A stretch of 64,000 nt of DNA from positions 6,386,001 through 6,450,000 of the forward strand of contig NZ_CP032698.1 of the NCBI RefSeq assembly GCF_003627815.1, written 5' to 3'. This DNA comes from Streptomyces hundungensis (GTDB lineage: Bacteria; Actinomycetota; Actinomycetes; Streptomycetales; Streptomycetaceae). Shown here piece by piece: positions 43,384 through 51,721 of the stretch. The position numbers and the translations under genes are program-made. Under the pieces are notes generated by a model. That model did no database searches. It was not told the DNA's origin and worked only from the letters and a program-made list of their open reading frames with translations. Position 1 is the first letter of the stretch, and each line of letters opens with the position of its first letter.

Positions 43384-43757
43384 CGTGTCCGTCGTTGTAG
43401 TTTGCGCGGAACGCGACCCCGTGTTCTCGAAGGTTCTCGAAAGAGGTCTGCGGGGCCCATCGGGGCCTCGGGGAACCTTAGTTGTGCCGGGATTGCGGGG
43501 ATCCGCCCCGGGTGTGCGCCTTCGCGCATTGACCCTGTCCGGCTGCCCCCGTATGCTACAAGTTGCGCTGCGAGCCTGCGCACCTCAGACCTAGCAGGCG
43601 CGCTTCCATCTGTTGTATGTCCCCTCGGTTGTCGAGGCGCCATCCGGACCGACCCGGATCGGCGCTTCCCAGGCTGTCCGGCTTATGCAGAGGCGATACG
43701 GGCTTTCGGCGTGGCAGTACCTACGACTTTCTGTCCGTAACCGGAGCCCTTTCCCAC
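43384..43757. other. 374-bp region holding the rpsA promoter and long 5' leader
   Basis: From the promoter at 43529-43557 there are about 190 nt of leader before the rpsA start. It includes several GC-rich complementary stretches, such as GCGCTGCGAGCCTGCGC near 43565 and the CATCCGGACCGACCCGGATC element at 43640-43659 (GATCCGG/CATCCGG pairing). No known leader RNA class was recognised. S1 synthesis is autoregulated in other bacteria, so a regulatory leader is plausible. Confidence 0.5.
43529..43557 (+). promoter_or_regulatory. vegetative (HrdB-type) promoter of rpsA
   Basis: TTGACC (43529-43534) and TATGCT (43552-43557) are separated by 17 bp, close to the principal sigma factor consensus and fitting for a highly expressed ribosomal protein gene. 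Confidence 0.65.
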
Positions 43758-45257
43758 ATGACGAGCAGCACCGAGACCACCTCTACCACTCCGCAGGTAG
43801 CGGTCAACGACATCGGTAACGAGGAAGCCTTCCTCGCCGCGATCGACGAGACGATCAAGTACTTCAACGACGGCGACATCGTCGACGGCGTCATCGTGAA
43901 GGTCGACCGGGACGAGGTCCTGCTCGACATCGGTTACAAGACCGAAGGCGTGATCCCGAGCCGCGAGCTCTCGATCAAGCACGACGTCGACCCGAACGAG
44001 GTCGTCAAGGTCGGCGACGAGATCGAGGCCCTGGTTCTCCAGAAGGAGGACAAGGAAGGCCGTCTGATCCTGTCCAAGAAGCGCGCTCAGTACGAGCGTG
44101 CCTGGGGCACGATCGAGAAGATCAAGGAAGAAGACGGCATCGTCACCGGTACCGTCATCGAGGTCGTCAAGGGTGGTCTCATCCTCGACATCGGCCTCCG
44201 TGGCTTCCTGCCGGCCTCTCTCGTCGAGATGCGTCGTGTCCGCGACCTCCAGCCCTACGTGGGCAAGGAGCTCGAGGCGAAGATCATCGAGCTGGACAAG
44301 AACCGCAACAACGTGGTCCTGTCCCGCCGCGCCTGGCTCGAGCAGACCCAGTCCGAGGTTCGCCAGACGTTCCTCACCACCCTTCAGAAGGGTCAGGTCC
44401 GCTCCGGCGTCGTCTCCTCGATCGTCAACTTCGGTGCCTTCGTGGACCTGGGTGGCGTCGACGGTCTCGTGCACGTCTCCGAGCTCTCCTGGAAGCACAT
44501 CGACCACCCGTCCGAGGTTGTCGAGGTCGGCCAGGAAGTCACCGTCGAGGTCCTCGACGTCGACATGGACCGCGAGCGTGTCTCCCTGTCGCTGAAGGCG
44601 ACGCAGGAAGACCCGTGGCAGCAGTTCGCCCGTACGCACCAGATCGGGCAGGTCGTCCCCGGTAAGGTCACCAAGCTCGTTCCGTTCGGTGCGTTCGTGC
44701 GCGTCGACGAGGGCATCGAGGGCCTGGTCCACATCTCCGAGCTGGCCGAGCGCCACGTGGAGATCCCGGAGCAGGTCGTCCAGGTCAACGACGAGATCTT
44801 CGTCAAGGTCATCGACATCGACCTCGAGCGTCGCCGGATCTCGCTGTCCCTGAAGCAGGCCAACGAGTCCTTCGGTGCCGACCCGGCGTCGGTCGAGTTC
44901 GACCCGACCCTGTACGGCATGGCCGCGTCCTACGACGACCAGGGCAACTACATCTACCCCGAGGGCTTCGACCCCGAGACCAACGACTGGCTCGAGGGCT
45001 ACGAGACCCAGCGCGAGGCGTGGGAGGGCCAGTACGCCGAGGCGCAGTCGCGCTTCGAGCAGCACCAGGCCCAGGTCATCAAGTCCCGCGAGGCCGACGA
45101 GGCCGCCGCTGCCGAGGGCGCTGCCGCTCCGGCCGGTGCCCCGGCGGGCGTCTCCGGTGGTTCGTACTCCTCGGAGTCGGACGACAACTCCGGCGCCCTG
45201 GCGTCGGACGAGGCGCTGGCTGCCCTGCGCGAGAAGCTGGCGGGCGGCCAGAGCTGA
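43758..45257 (+). CDS. rpsA: 30S ribosomal protein S1
   Basis: 499 residues with four S1 RNA-binding repeats at about 33-103 (DIVDGVIVKVDRDEVLLDIG), 120-185, 207-275 (SGVVSSIVNFGAFVDLGGVDGLVHVSEL) and 292-360 (GKVTKLVPFGAFVRVDEGIEGLVHISEL), then an acidic and Ala-rich tail. This is the actinobacterial four-domain form rather than the six-domain E. coli form. It binds mRNA to the 30S subunit. The codon choice uses more T-ending codons (CGT, GGT) than most genes here, fitting high expression. Start ATG 43758 has only a distant GGAG. Confidence 0.97.
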   Translation: MTSSTETTSTTPQVAVNDIGNEEAFLAAIDETIKYFNDGDIVDGVIVKVDRDEVLLDIGYKTEGVIPSRELSIKHDVDPNEVVKVGDEIEALVLQKEDKEGRLILSKKRAQYERAWGTIEKIKEEDGIVTGTVIEVVKGGLILDIGLRGFLPASLVEMRRVRDLQPYVGKELEAKIIELDKNRNNVVLSRRAWLEQTQSEVRQTFLTTLQKGQVRSGVVSSIVNFGAFVDLGGVDGLVHVSELSWKHIDHPSEVVEVGQEVTVEVLDVDMDRERVSLSLKATQEDPWQQFARTHQIGQVVPGKVTKLVPFGAFVRVDEGIEGLVHISELAERHVEIPEQVVQVNDEIFVKVIDIDLERRRISLSLKQANESFGADPASVEFDPTLYGMAASYDDQGNYIYPEGFDPETNDWLEGYETQREAWEGQYAEAQSRFEQHQAQVIKSREADEAAAAEGAAAPAGAPAGVSGGSYSSESDDNSGALASDEALAALREKLAGGQS

Positions 45258-45286
45258 CGCTCCGACCCCAGCCGGTAGATAGCTGA

Positions 45287-45324
45287 AAGTAAGGCCCGCT
45301 CCCCTTGGGGGGCGGGCCTTACTT
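45287..45324. terminator. Rho-independent-like bidirectional terminator after rpsA
   Basis: AAGTAAGGCCCGC (45287-45299) pairs with GCGGGCCTTACTT (45312-45324); the inner CCCC/GGGG extends the stem over a TTGG loop. A-rich and T-rich ends on both sides allow it to serve both rpsA and the convergent beta-helix gene. Confidence 0.85.
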
Positions 45325-45354
45325 CATGTCCGGCGCCGGACGGAACGCGCGCCC

Positions 45355-46317
45355 CTACGGGGTGACGGGAATGTTGGTCAGCCCCTTGCCGCCGGTGACG
45401 GTGTTGCTGCTGTAGACGGTCGTGGGGCAGGTGGCCGCGCTGTAGTTGGTGACGTTGACGGCGAGCCGCAGCGCGCCGGGGGAGTCGCTCAGGTCCGAGG
45501 TGTTGGCGCGGAAGACCGTGCCGCAGCCCCACCCGGACTGCTGGGTGTGGGTCTCGTAGCCGTTGTTCAGGGTGTGCACCCCGGTGTTGCCCTCCACCAG
45601 GACGCCGTTTCCCTTCACGTCGACCCAGGAGTCGTCGAAGTTGGCGTTGGTCAACCCGCTGCCGTCGAAGTGGTTGCCCACGATGCGGGTGCCGGTGGTG
45701 CCTTCCTTGACGTCGACGTTCTCGCCGCCGACGCCGGGTCCGATGGTGTTGTCGCGGATCTCCACCTGGTCGCTGCGGTCCGAAAGATCGCCGGCCGTGC
45801 CGACATACACGCCCTCGCCCATGCCGCTGCCGTCCCGGCCGGTGTCGTAGATCCGCGAGTTTCTGATGAGGCCGTTCTTGCTGGACTTGCGGAAGTGCAC
45901 GCCCTCCATGGTGAGGCCGTGCACGGTGACGGAGTCCAGGACGACGCCGACGGCCGTGTCCATCACGATGCCCTTCTGGCCTCCGGTGACCGTCAGGCCC
46001 TGAACGGTCCAGTACGAGGCGCCGTTGAGGTGGAGCCCATAGCCGCCGCCTGCGGTGAGCACGGCCTTGGACGAGCCGGCCAGCGTGATCCGCGCCGAGG
46101 TGGTGCCGGCGGTCGTCGCCTTGAAGTTGCCGCTGTACGTGCCGTCGGCCAGCTTGATCGTGTCGCCGGGCCTGGCCGCGGTGAGGGCGGACTTGAGCTG
46201 AGCGGCCGTGGCCACATTGATGACCGCCGCGGTATCGGCGTGGGCGGTGGCGAGGGCGGGTGCGCCCATGGCGAGGGCGGTGGTCAGCAGGGCGAGAAGC
46301 AGCGGGCGAGTGCGCAT
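45355..46317 (-). CDS. secreted right-handed parallel beta-helix protein (pectate lyase/PL6-like fold)
   Basis: 320 residues; signal peptide 1-28 (LATAHA). From ALTAARPGDTIKLADGTYSG the sequence runs into parallel beta-helix coils (SYWTVQGLTVTGGQKGIVMDTAVGVVLDSVTVHGL, KSSKNGLIRNSRIYDTG, NTIGPGVGGENVDVKEGTTGTRIVGNHF). This fold is used by polysaccharide lyases such as PL6 alginate lyase or chondroitinase B, but I cannot identify the catalytic residues, so the substrate is open. CGGAGGATCC precedes the ATG. It is convergent with rpsA. Confidence 0.8.
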   Translation of the reverse strand: MRTRPLLLALLTTALAMGAPALATAHADTAAVINVATAAQLKSALTAARPGDTIKLADGTYSGNFKATTAGTTSARITLAGSSKAVLTAGGGYGLHLNGASYWTVQGLTVTGGQKGIVMDTAVGVVLDSVTVHGLTMEGVHFRKSSKNGLIRNSRIYDTGRDGSGMGEGVYVGTAGDLSDRSDQVEIRDNTIGPGVGGENVDVKEGTTGTRIVGNHFDGSGLTNANFDDSWVDVKGNGVLVEGNTGVHTLNNGYETHTQQSGWGCGTVFRANTSDLSDSPGALRLAVNVTNYSAATCPTTVYSSNTVTGGKGLTNIPVTP

Positions 46318-46652
46318 GGGGGGATCCTCCGCGTCTACGTCATGTTCTGGTACATGAATGTGGGGTGAGAACCTGAACTGCGTATCGCTCGGTGAACCTA
46401 GGGTGGCCGTGTGGGCATGTCAAGGTCTGGACCAGTGGGCATCCGGCGGGAGGCGTCTCGGCCCAACTCGGCTGCCCCGCAAGCGGGTTGACCGACGCGT
46501 CGGTCGTGAGCGGCTTGTGACGCGCGCCTCCGTGCACCAGCAGTTGCTCAGCCCTCTCCGGCGAGTACCGCTTTGGGGGAAAGCGGCGAGGACGGGAATG
46601 CTCGCGTCCCGGCGGTCGTTCTTCCTGATGAACACGAGGAGGAGCGGTAATC
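46318..46652. other. 335-bp divergent region between the beta-helix gene and PAC2 gene
   Basis: No gene is supported. It holds a CATGT-n6-ACATG inverted repeat at 46341-46356, close upstream of the beta-helix gene, and a perfect 16-bp palindrome at 46490-46505. Both are candidate regulator sites for the divergent promoters. Confidence 0.55.
46490..46505. promoter_or_regulatory. perfect 16-bp palindrome, candidate operator
   Basis: GACCGACGCGTCGGTC is self-complementary at every position. It lies 173 bp upstream of the beta-helix gene and 148 bp upstream of the PAC2 gene. Perfect palindromes of this size with a CG centre resemble TetR-family operators. Confidence 0.5.
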
Positions 46653-47591
46653 GTGCTTGATCCGCAGAGTTTGTACGAATGGGAGCCGAAGGGCCTCGCC
46701 GTCGTCGACATGGCGCTCGCGCAGGAGTCGGCGGGCCTGGTCATGCTGTACCACTTCGACGGCTACATCGACGCGGGTGAAACCGGCGAGCAGATCGTCG
46801 AGAAGGTGCTGGACGCACTGCCCCACCAGGTGGTTGCCCGCTTCGACCACGACCGACTCGTCGACTACCGCGCCCGCCGCCCCCTGCTGACGTTCCGGCG
46901 CGACCGCTGGACCGACTTCGAGGTGCCCGCGCTGGAGGTGCGCCTGGTGCAGGACGCCACGGGCGCGCCCTTCCTGCTGATGTCGGGCCCCGAGCCGGAC
47001 GTGGAGTGGGAGCGCTTCGCGCTCGCCGTCCGCCAGATCGTGGAGCGCCTCGGTGTGCGACTTTCGGTCAACTTCCACGGCATCCCGATGGGCGTGCCGC
47101 ACACCCGCCCCGTCGGCCTCACCCCGCACGGCAACCGCACCGACCTGATGCCCGGCCACCGTTCGCCGTTCGACGAGGCGCAGGTGCCCGGCAGCGCCGA
47201 GTCGCTGATCGAGTACCGCCTCATGGAGTCCGGCCACGACGTCCTGGGCGTCGCCGCCCATGTGCCGCACTATGTGGCGCGTTCCTCCTACCCGGACGCG
47301 GCCCTGACCGCCCTGGAGGCGGTCACCGCGGCAACGGGCCTGGTCCTGCCGAGCGTTGCGCACACCCTCCGTACGGAGGCGCAGCGCACCCAGACCGAGA
47401 TCGAGCGACAGATCGGCGAGGGCGACGAGGAACTGGTCAGCCTGGTGCAGGGACTTGAGCACCAGTACGACGCGGTGGCGGGCGCCGAAACGCGCGGCAA
47501 CCTCGTCGCCGAGCCGGCCGACATCCCCTCGGCGGAGGAGCTGGGCCGCGAGTTCGAGCGCTTCCTCGCGGAGCGGGAGGGCGACGCCTAG
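46653..47591 (+). CDS. PAC2-family protein (proteasome assembly chaperone-like)
   Basis: 312 residues from GTG 46653 with GAGGAGGAG upstream. The PAC2 fold is indicated by [56 protein letters not shown], and [19 protein letters not shown]; then a helical C-terminus. Actinobacteria have 20S proteasomes, so a link to proteasome assembly or cargo is possible but unproven. The stop codon TAG is formed by the left end of the MITE-like element at 47588-47779, so the original C-terminus may have been different. Confidence 0.85.
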   Translation: MLDPQSLYEWEPKGLAVVDMALAQESAGLVMLYHFDGYIDAGETGEQIVEKVLDALPHQVVARFDHDRLVDYRARRPLLTFRRDRWTDFEVPALEVRLVQDATGAPFLLMSGPEPDVEWERFALAVRQIVERLGVRLSVNFHGIPMGVPHTRPVGLTPHGNRTDLMPGHRSPFDEAQVPGSAESLIEYRLMESGHDVLGVAAHVPHYVARSSYPDAALTALEAVTAATGLVLPSVAHTLRTEAQRTQTEIERQIGEGDEELVSLVQGLEHQYDAVAGAETRGNLVAEPADIPSAEELGREFERFLAEREGDA

Positions 47592-47779
47592 GGCCTGTTC
47601 GGCGGATCTGGTCGCTGTCGGGTGCCTTGGCTTTGTGGTGCTGGTGAGCGGGGGGCTGGTGCGTCCAGCTGCAAGGCGGAGGAGGGCGGCGACGCGGAGC
47701 GTCGGCAACCGACGACAACGCCGCAGATGGGCGTGCCGGCCCCCCGCGTCCCAGACAAGATCCGCCGGACAGGCCCTAG
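47588..47779. mobile_element. MITE-like element, 192 bp, with 21-bp terminal inverted repeats
   Basis: The left end (47588-47608) starts CTAGGGCCTGTTCGGCGG, and the right end (47759-47779) finishes CCGCCGGACAGGCCCTAG; the two 21-bp ends match at 20 of 21 positions when one is reversed. There is no transposase frame inside. CTAG at both ends leaves the target duplication uncertain. It fills the gap between the PAC2 and coaE genes almost completely. Related ends occur, from memory, in other Streptomyces genomes. Confidence 0.75.
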
Positions 47780-47803
47780 CGGTCGGCGCCTAAGCTTTCG
47801 CCC

Positions 47804-48403
47804 ATGCTGAAGGTGGGCCTGACCGGCGGTATCGGCGCCGGCAAGAGCGAAGTGTCACGGCTGCTCGTCTCCTACGGAGCCGTGCTGATCGATGCGGACA
47901 GGATCGCCCGGGAGGTCGTCGAGCCCGGAACTCCGGGCCTGGCGGCGGTCGTCGAGGCATTCGGCACCGAGATCCTGTCCGCCGACGGCACCCTCGACCG
48001 TCCCCGGCTGGGGGGCATCGTCTTCTCCGACCCGGAGAAGCTGGCGACCCTCAACGGCCTGGTGCATCCGCTGGTGGGCGCGCGTTCCGCCGAGCTGGAA
48101 TCGGCGGCCGGCCCCGATTCCGTCGTCATCCACGACGTGCCCCTCCTGACCGAGAACGGTCTGGCGGCCCTCTACGACCTGGTGGTCGTCGTCGACGCGA
48201 GCCCCGAGACCCAGCTGGACCGCCTGGTGCGTCTGCGCGGCATGACGGCCGACGAAGCCCGCGCCCGCATGGCCGCCCAGGCCGACCGATCCCAGCGCCT
48301 GGCCGTCGCCGACCTCGTCATCGACAACGACGGCCCGCTGGAAGCGCTTGAACCGCAGGTGCGCAAGGTGTGGGCGGCGCTGCTGGAGCGAGCCGCACGG
48401 TAG
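47804..48403 (+). CDS. coaE: dephospho-CoA kinase
   Basis: 199 residues, standard for the single-domain enzyme. P-loop [13 protein letters not shown] (about 5-17), [24 protein letters not shown], and the lid/CoA region [32 protein letters not shown] are present. It phosphorylates dephospho-CoA in the last step of coenzyme A synthesis. It starts 24 bp past the MITE-like element, so its promoter may be inside or altered by that element. Confidence 0.96.
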   Translation: MLKVGLTGGIGAGKSEVSRLLVSYGAVLIDADRIAREVVEPGTPGLAAVVEAFGTEILSADGTLDRPRLGGIVFSDPEKLATLNGLVHPLVGARSAELESAAGPDSVVIHDVPLLTENGLAALYDLVVVVDASPETQLDRLVRLRGMTADEARARMAAQADRSQRLAVADLVIDNDGPLEALEPQVRKVWAALLERAAR

Positions 48404-48677
48404 GTAGGGCGGTAGGGCTGTAGGTGTAGGTAGGCGGGGTGGGCCGGGGCGCAGGGCATTCCAGGCGCCCACCCTCGCCCCAGCGCCGCCATGCCGGGCG
48501 GGCCGGAAGCCATATGCGGGCCCCTCAGGGACTCAAAGGCGGGCGCCCCGCCGCCCACCGGCGCTGCGAGGGCGTAACGACGGGAAGGTGTAAGCGACGC
48601 GTACGGATTTCCCTCATCATGCTGGGTTTCCCCGGCTCGCCCCGCCGCTCGCGGCCGGTGCGGAATAGCATCCGACC

Positions 48678-49064
48678 GTGCTTTTCGTACTGGCGGGTTT
48701 TACGGCTATGGGCGGCTTGGTGGCGCTGCTCGCCGGGGCGTACGGGCTGCGGGAGACGCGGCGCGTCGAGCGGGCGGGCGAGCCCGCGTGGGCGCTCGTG
48801 AAGGCGGCGCCGCAGGGCTCGACGCGCCCTCTCCTCCAGTTCGAGACGGCCGACGGTCACGTCCTCGAACTCCCTTCGCCCGTCCCGCCGAGCCGCCGCG
48901 AGCCGCTCCCGCCGGGCGTCGGCGTCCGGCTCTCCTACGACCCGGAGGATCCACGCACCATCGTCCTCCTCGGCCGCCAACGCACCTTGCTGGACCGGGC
49001 GTTCATGGTGGCGGGCGGAGTTCTCGTGGCGCTCGGGCTGACCCTCGCGGCGGTCGCGCTCTGA
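48678..49064 (+). CDS. DUF3592-like small membrane protein
   Basis: 128 residues from a GTG start. One membrane helix at each end (about 2-24 and 106-127) flank a small beta-rich domain (AWALVKAAPQGSTRPLLQFETADGHVLELP, VRLSYDPEDPRTIVLLG), the layout of DUF3592. Function unknown. The 274 bp upstream contain only short GTAGG repeats near 48401-48437 and no gene. Confidence 0.7.
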   Translation: MLFVLAGFTAMGGLVALLAGAYGLRETRRVERAGEPAWALVKAAPQGSTRPLLQFETADGHVLELPSPVPPSRREPLPPGVGVRLSYDPEDPRTIVLLGRQRTLLDRAFMVAGGVLVALGLTLAAVAL

Positions 49065-49159
49065 GCCGTGGCGTCGGACGCGAGCGCGTTCACAGGCGTA
49101 CGGAATACCGGAGCCGGGCATGGCGTTGACATCGCGCAGCGAGGGAAAGGAACAGGCAC

Positions 49160-49531
49160 GTGGCCGAAAGCACTCCCGAGACCCACGTCATCGACTACCG
49201 CGCGGCCGAGCAACTCCTGGCCGCCCGGGATCCGCGTGGTGCCGTGAAACTCCTCGACTCGGTCATCGCGGCCCATCCCGAGAACACCGCGGCCCGGCTG
49301 CTCAGGGCCCGCGCCTTCTTCGCCTCGGCGCAGCTCCGCTCGGCCGAACTGGAGTTCCAGCTGGTCCTGGAGCGCGAGCCGGACAACGCCTTCGCCCACT
49401 TCGCCCTGGCCCGCACCTATGAACGCCAGGCCCGCCCCGACCAGGCCAAACGCCACTTCCGCCTGGCCGCGGCCCTCGACCCGAAGCCGGACTATCTGGC
49501 GGCGGCGCGCTTCGAGGAGGAGGGGGACTAG
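49160..49531 (+). CDS. tetratricopeptide-repeat protein
   Basis: 123 residues from a GTG start with GGAAAGGA upstream. At least two TPR units: DYRAAEQLLAARDPRGAVKLLDSVIAAHPENTAARLLRARAFFAS and the following SAELEFQLVLEREPDNAFAHFALARTYERQARPDQAKRHFRLAAALDP. It should be a small protein-protein interaction scaffold. Partner unknown; no operon is evident. Confidence 0.88.
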   Translation: MAESTPETHVIDYRAAEQLLAARDPRGAVKLLDSVIAAHPENTAARLLRARAFFASAQLRSAELEFQLVLEREPDNAFAHFALARTYERQARPDQAKRHFRLAAALDPKPDYLAAARFEEEGD

Positions 49532-49552
49532 CCGGGGCCCCGGGCCCCGGCG

Positions 49553-49577
49553 GCGCACGCCTCGCGGGGTCGTGCGC
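49553..49577. terminator. short hairpin between TPR gene and convergent DUF6343 gene
   Basis: GCGCACG (49553-49559) and CGTGCGC (49571-49577) pair perfectly around an 11-nt loop in the 63-bp convergent gap. Confidence 0.45.
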
Positions 49578-49594
49578 TGCGGGGTGCTAGGGGC

Positions 49595-49864
49595 TCACGG
49601 CCGGCGTTTGCGCAGCGGCTCGTACGGCGGGACGTCTCGGCCCGGCTGATAGTGGGGGCCCTGCCGGATATGGCGGACGATCATGAACAGATCGACGACG
49701 ATCACCGCAGCCAGGACCGCGCAGGCCGCCATCCACCCCGGCCGTCCCTCCAGCGCGAAGCCGACCGTGCCGCCGAGGGCCCAGATCAGGCCCCAGACGC
49801 TCAGCCAGAGCCGCATCCGCAGGGGACTGCGGGCGGTGATCGGTTCGTTACCCGTACGCGGCAT
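49595..49864 (-). CDS. DUF6343-family small membrane protein
   Basis: 89 residues. The N-terminal RTGNEPITARSPLRMRLWLS is the hallmark of this small actinobacterial family, as I recall it. Two membrane helices (about 18-39 and 46-65) and a basic, Pro-rich C-terminus (PPYEPLRKRRP). Function unknown. Confidence 0.78.
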   Translation of the reverse strand: MPRTGNEPITARSPLRMRLWLSVWGLIWALGGTVGFALEGRPGWMAACAVLAAVIVVDLFMIVRHIRQGPHYQPGRDVPPYEPLRKRRP

Positions 49865-49974
49865 GGTGATCGCCTCTATAGAGGGTGTACCCGCCGGGGC
49901 GCAGGTGAAAGCACGGACCGCGTTGTCTTTGTGGGACGGCTGACCGGGGCCCGCGAGCCACGTTCACCAGGGGG

Positions 49975-50049
49975 ACGCGCACCCTGGGGCGCGAAGGCCG
50001 CGCGCATCCTGCGGCGCAAAGTGGGCGCGCATCCTGCGGCGCGAAGGGG
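49975..50049. repeat. three tandem copies of a 25-bp unit upstream of an acyltransferase-like gene
   Basis: Units at 49975-49999, 50000-50024 and 50025-50049; the last two are 23/25 identical (GCGCGCATCCTGCGGCGC core) and the first more diverged. A partial fourth start follows. The array ends 24 bp before the next start codon, so it lies in the promoter or leader. Confidence 0.8.
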
Positions 50050-50072
50050 GCGCGCTGGCTAGGGTGGCGCGC

Positions 50073-50969
50073 ATGGCGCTCCCCGACGACCTGCCCGAGA
50101 CGCTGCTCGACCTCGCCGTGCCGCACGAGGACATCAACCAACTCACTTCCCTGGCCCCCCGGTTCAGTGCCGAGCCCGCGCTGCGCGACCTCCTGGAGGA
50201 CTCCGTGCGGGCGCTCGTGCACGACATCGGGAACGTGGACGTCCGGCCCGAACTGCCGCCCCTGCCCGCGGGGTTGGGCGATCTGGAGCGCTGGTTCCCG
50301 GTGTATGTCGCGGTCGCCGCGCTGCCGTACACCAGGGCCTACCACCGCGAGCGCGGCATTTCCGACGACGTCTCCCGCCGTACGCTCGCCGACCTAGGGC
50401 GGCACATCGCGCTGCACCACAAGCGGCGCGGGAAGGGCGGGCTGACCGTGCCCGGATGGCTGCGGCTGCACTCCCGGGGTGAGATCTACCAGCTCGGCCG
50501 GCTCCAGTTCCAGCGCTCGCGGCTCGGCGAGCGTACGGGCCGGGGCATTCGGGCAGGAGGCTTCGACGCGGAACCCGGCGACCGCTGTCTCGACCTCCAT
50601 GTCCCGGACTTCCGGGGCCCGTTGACGCCCCGGGCGTGCGCCGACTCCATCGCCCGGGCCAAGGCGTTCTTCGCGCGCCACTTCCCCGAGGAGGGGTATC
50701 GGCTGGGTGTCTGCCACTCCTGGCTGCTCGACGAGCAGTTGCGCGATTACCTTCCCGAAGACTCCAACATCGTGCGCTTCCAGGGTTTGTTCCGCGTCGC
50801 CCACAAAGACGACGAGCCTGCCGACGGCGAACCCGTCGGCTTCGTCTTCGGCAATCGGGAACTCCCGGTGGCGGAACTGCCGCAGCGCACCACCCTGCAA
50901 CGCGCCGTCACCCGGCACCTCCTGGACGGAGGCCACTGGTATGTGGGGCACGGCTGGCTGGAGCTGTAG
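50073..50969 (+). CDS. acyltransferase-domain protein (DUF5596-like, GNAT-related)
   Basis: 298 residues from ATG 50073; GTG 50064 is an alternative start three codons upstream. The C-terminal half (VCHSWLLDEQLRDYLPEDSNIVRFQGLFRV, RTTLQRAVTRHLLDGGHWYVGHGWLEL) matches the pattern of an actinobacterial acyltransferase family annotated with a GNAT-like fold. I see no catalytic motif strong enough to name a substrate. A 25-bp tandem repeat array abuts its start. Confidence 0.65.
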   Translation: MALPDDLPETLLDLAVPHEDINQLTSLAPRFSAEPALRDLLEDSVRALVHDIGNVDVRPELPPLPAGLGDLERWFPVYVAVAALPYTRAYHRERGISDDVSRRTLADLGRHIALHHKRRGKGGLTVPGWLRLHSRGEIYQLGRLQFQRSRLGERTGRGIRAGGFDAEPGDRCLDLHVPDFRGPLTPRACADSIARAKAFFARHFPEEGYRLGVCHSWLLDEQLRDYLPEDSNIVRFQGLFRVAHKDDEPADGEPVGFVFGNRELPVAELPQRTTLQRAVTRHLLDGGHWYVGHGWLEL

Positions 50970-51072
50970 GAACCGCAGGGACCTCCGGGCGGCAGCAGCC
51001 GTGGGGCGTCACGCTGCACACCACCGACAGATGCTGGGGCCGGCCCCGCTCCTCCTGTCCGGGTGAACCGGC

Positions 51073-51450
51073 TCAGTGCACGAAGCTGTAGCTGCGCCAG
51101 GGCGCGGCCCGCGGTGCCGTGTTGTTGGCGAGTCTGCTGCCGAGATACGTCGTGTCCTTGCCGGTGCAGTCGGGCGTCCGGTACATGACCATGTCGACCA
51201 GGGTGTTGTTGTAGACCTCGGTCGTGCCGGCCGGCGGAAGCCGGTGGCAGCCCCGCACCTTCGGGCTGGTCAGCTTGACGGACGTCTCGGGTCCGATCGT
51301 GTACGAGATGGTGCCGACGGCCGTCCGCCCGAGGCTGGAGCAGGCCGTGGTGGCGAGGATCAGCAGCATCGCCCCGCCGACGATCCGCGTCCGGCGACGG
51401 CGACGGCGGCGCGAAGTCGGGGTGGGGGACTGGGACGCGGGCACGGACAT
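51073..51450 (-). CDS. small putative lipoprotein
   Basis: 125 residues from ATG 51450, chosen for the GAGGA upstream and the basic cluster (SRRRRRRRTR) followed by a hydrophobic stretch ending in ILATTACSS, a lipobox (Cys about residue 37). The longer upstream reading adds an unlikely tail. The mature part (about 88 residues) has two more cysteines (RGCHRLPP, DCTGKD). No known domain recognised. Confidence 0.65.
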   Translation of the reverse strand: MSVPASQSPTPTSRRRRRRRTRIVGGAMLLILATTACSSLGRTAVGTISYTIGPETSVKLTSPKVRGCHRLPPAGTTEVYNNTLVDMVMYRTPDCTGKDTTYLGSRLANNTAPRAAPWRSYSFVH

Positions 51451-51572
51451 GAGCGGTCCTCGTCTGTACGGCATGACTGCGGCGGTCTGTGTCGTCAGCC
51501 TGCCCTCTGGTCGCGCTTCCGGCATCCGGTGTGGGCCCCGGCTAGTCCGCCCGGGCGAGGAAGCGTCGACTA

Positions 51573-51628
51573 TCCACAGAATCGCCTCGTCTTATGAGGC
51601 TCCACAGAATCGTCCCGTCTTATGTGGT
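51573..51628. repeat. two tandem copies of a 28-bp unit upstream of the lipase-like gene
   Basis: 51573-51600 and 51601-51628 share 24 of 28 positions, beginning TCCACAGAATCG and containing CGTCTTATG. In the second copy CCACA and TGTGG can pair at the two ends. The pair is 94 bp upstream of the lipase-like gene and could be an activator site. Confidence 0.75.
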
Positions 51629-51721
51629 CCGCACACATCACTTGCTGAGCCACGCGCTGCATAGCGTCTACCCGACAGGGGCGGGCTTTCGCGGTGGTGC
51701 CGAGGCAGGGGGGACCGGGTC

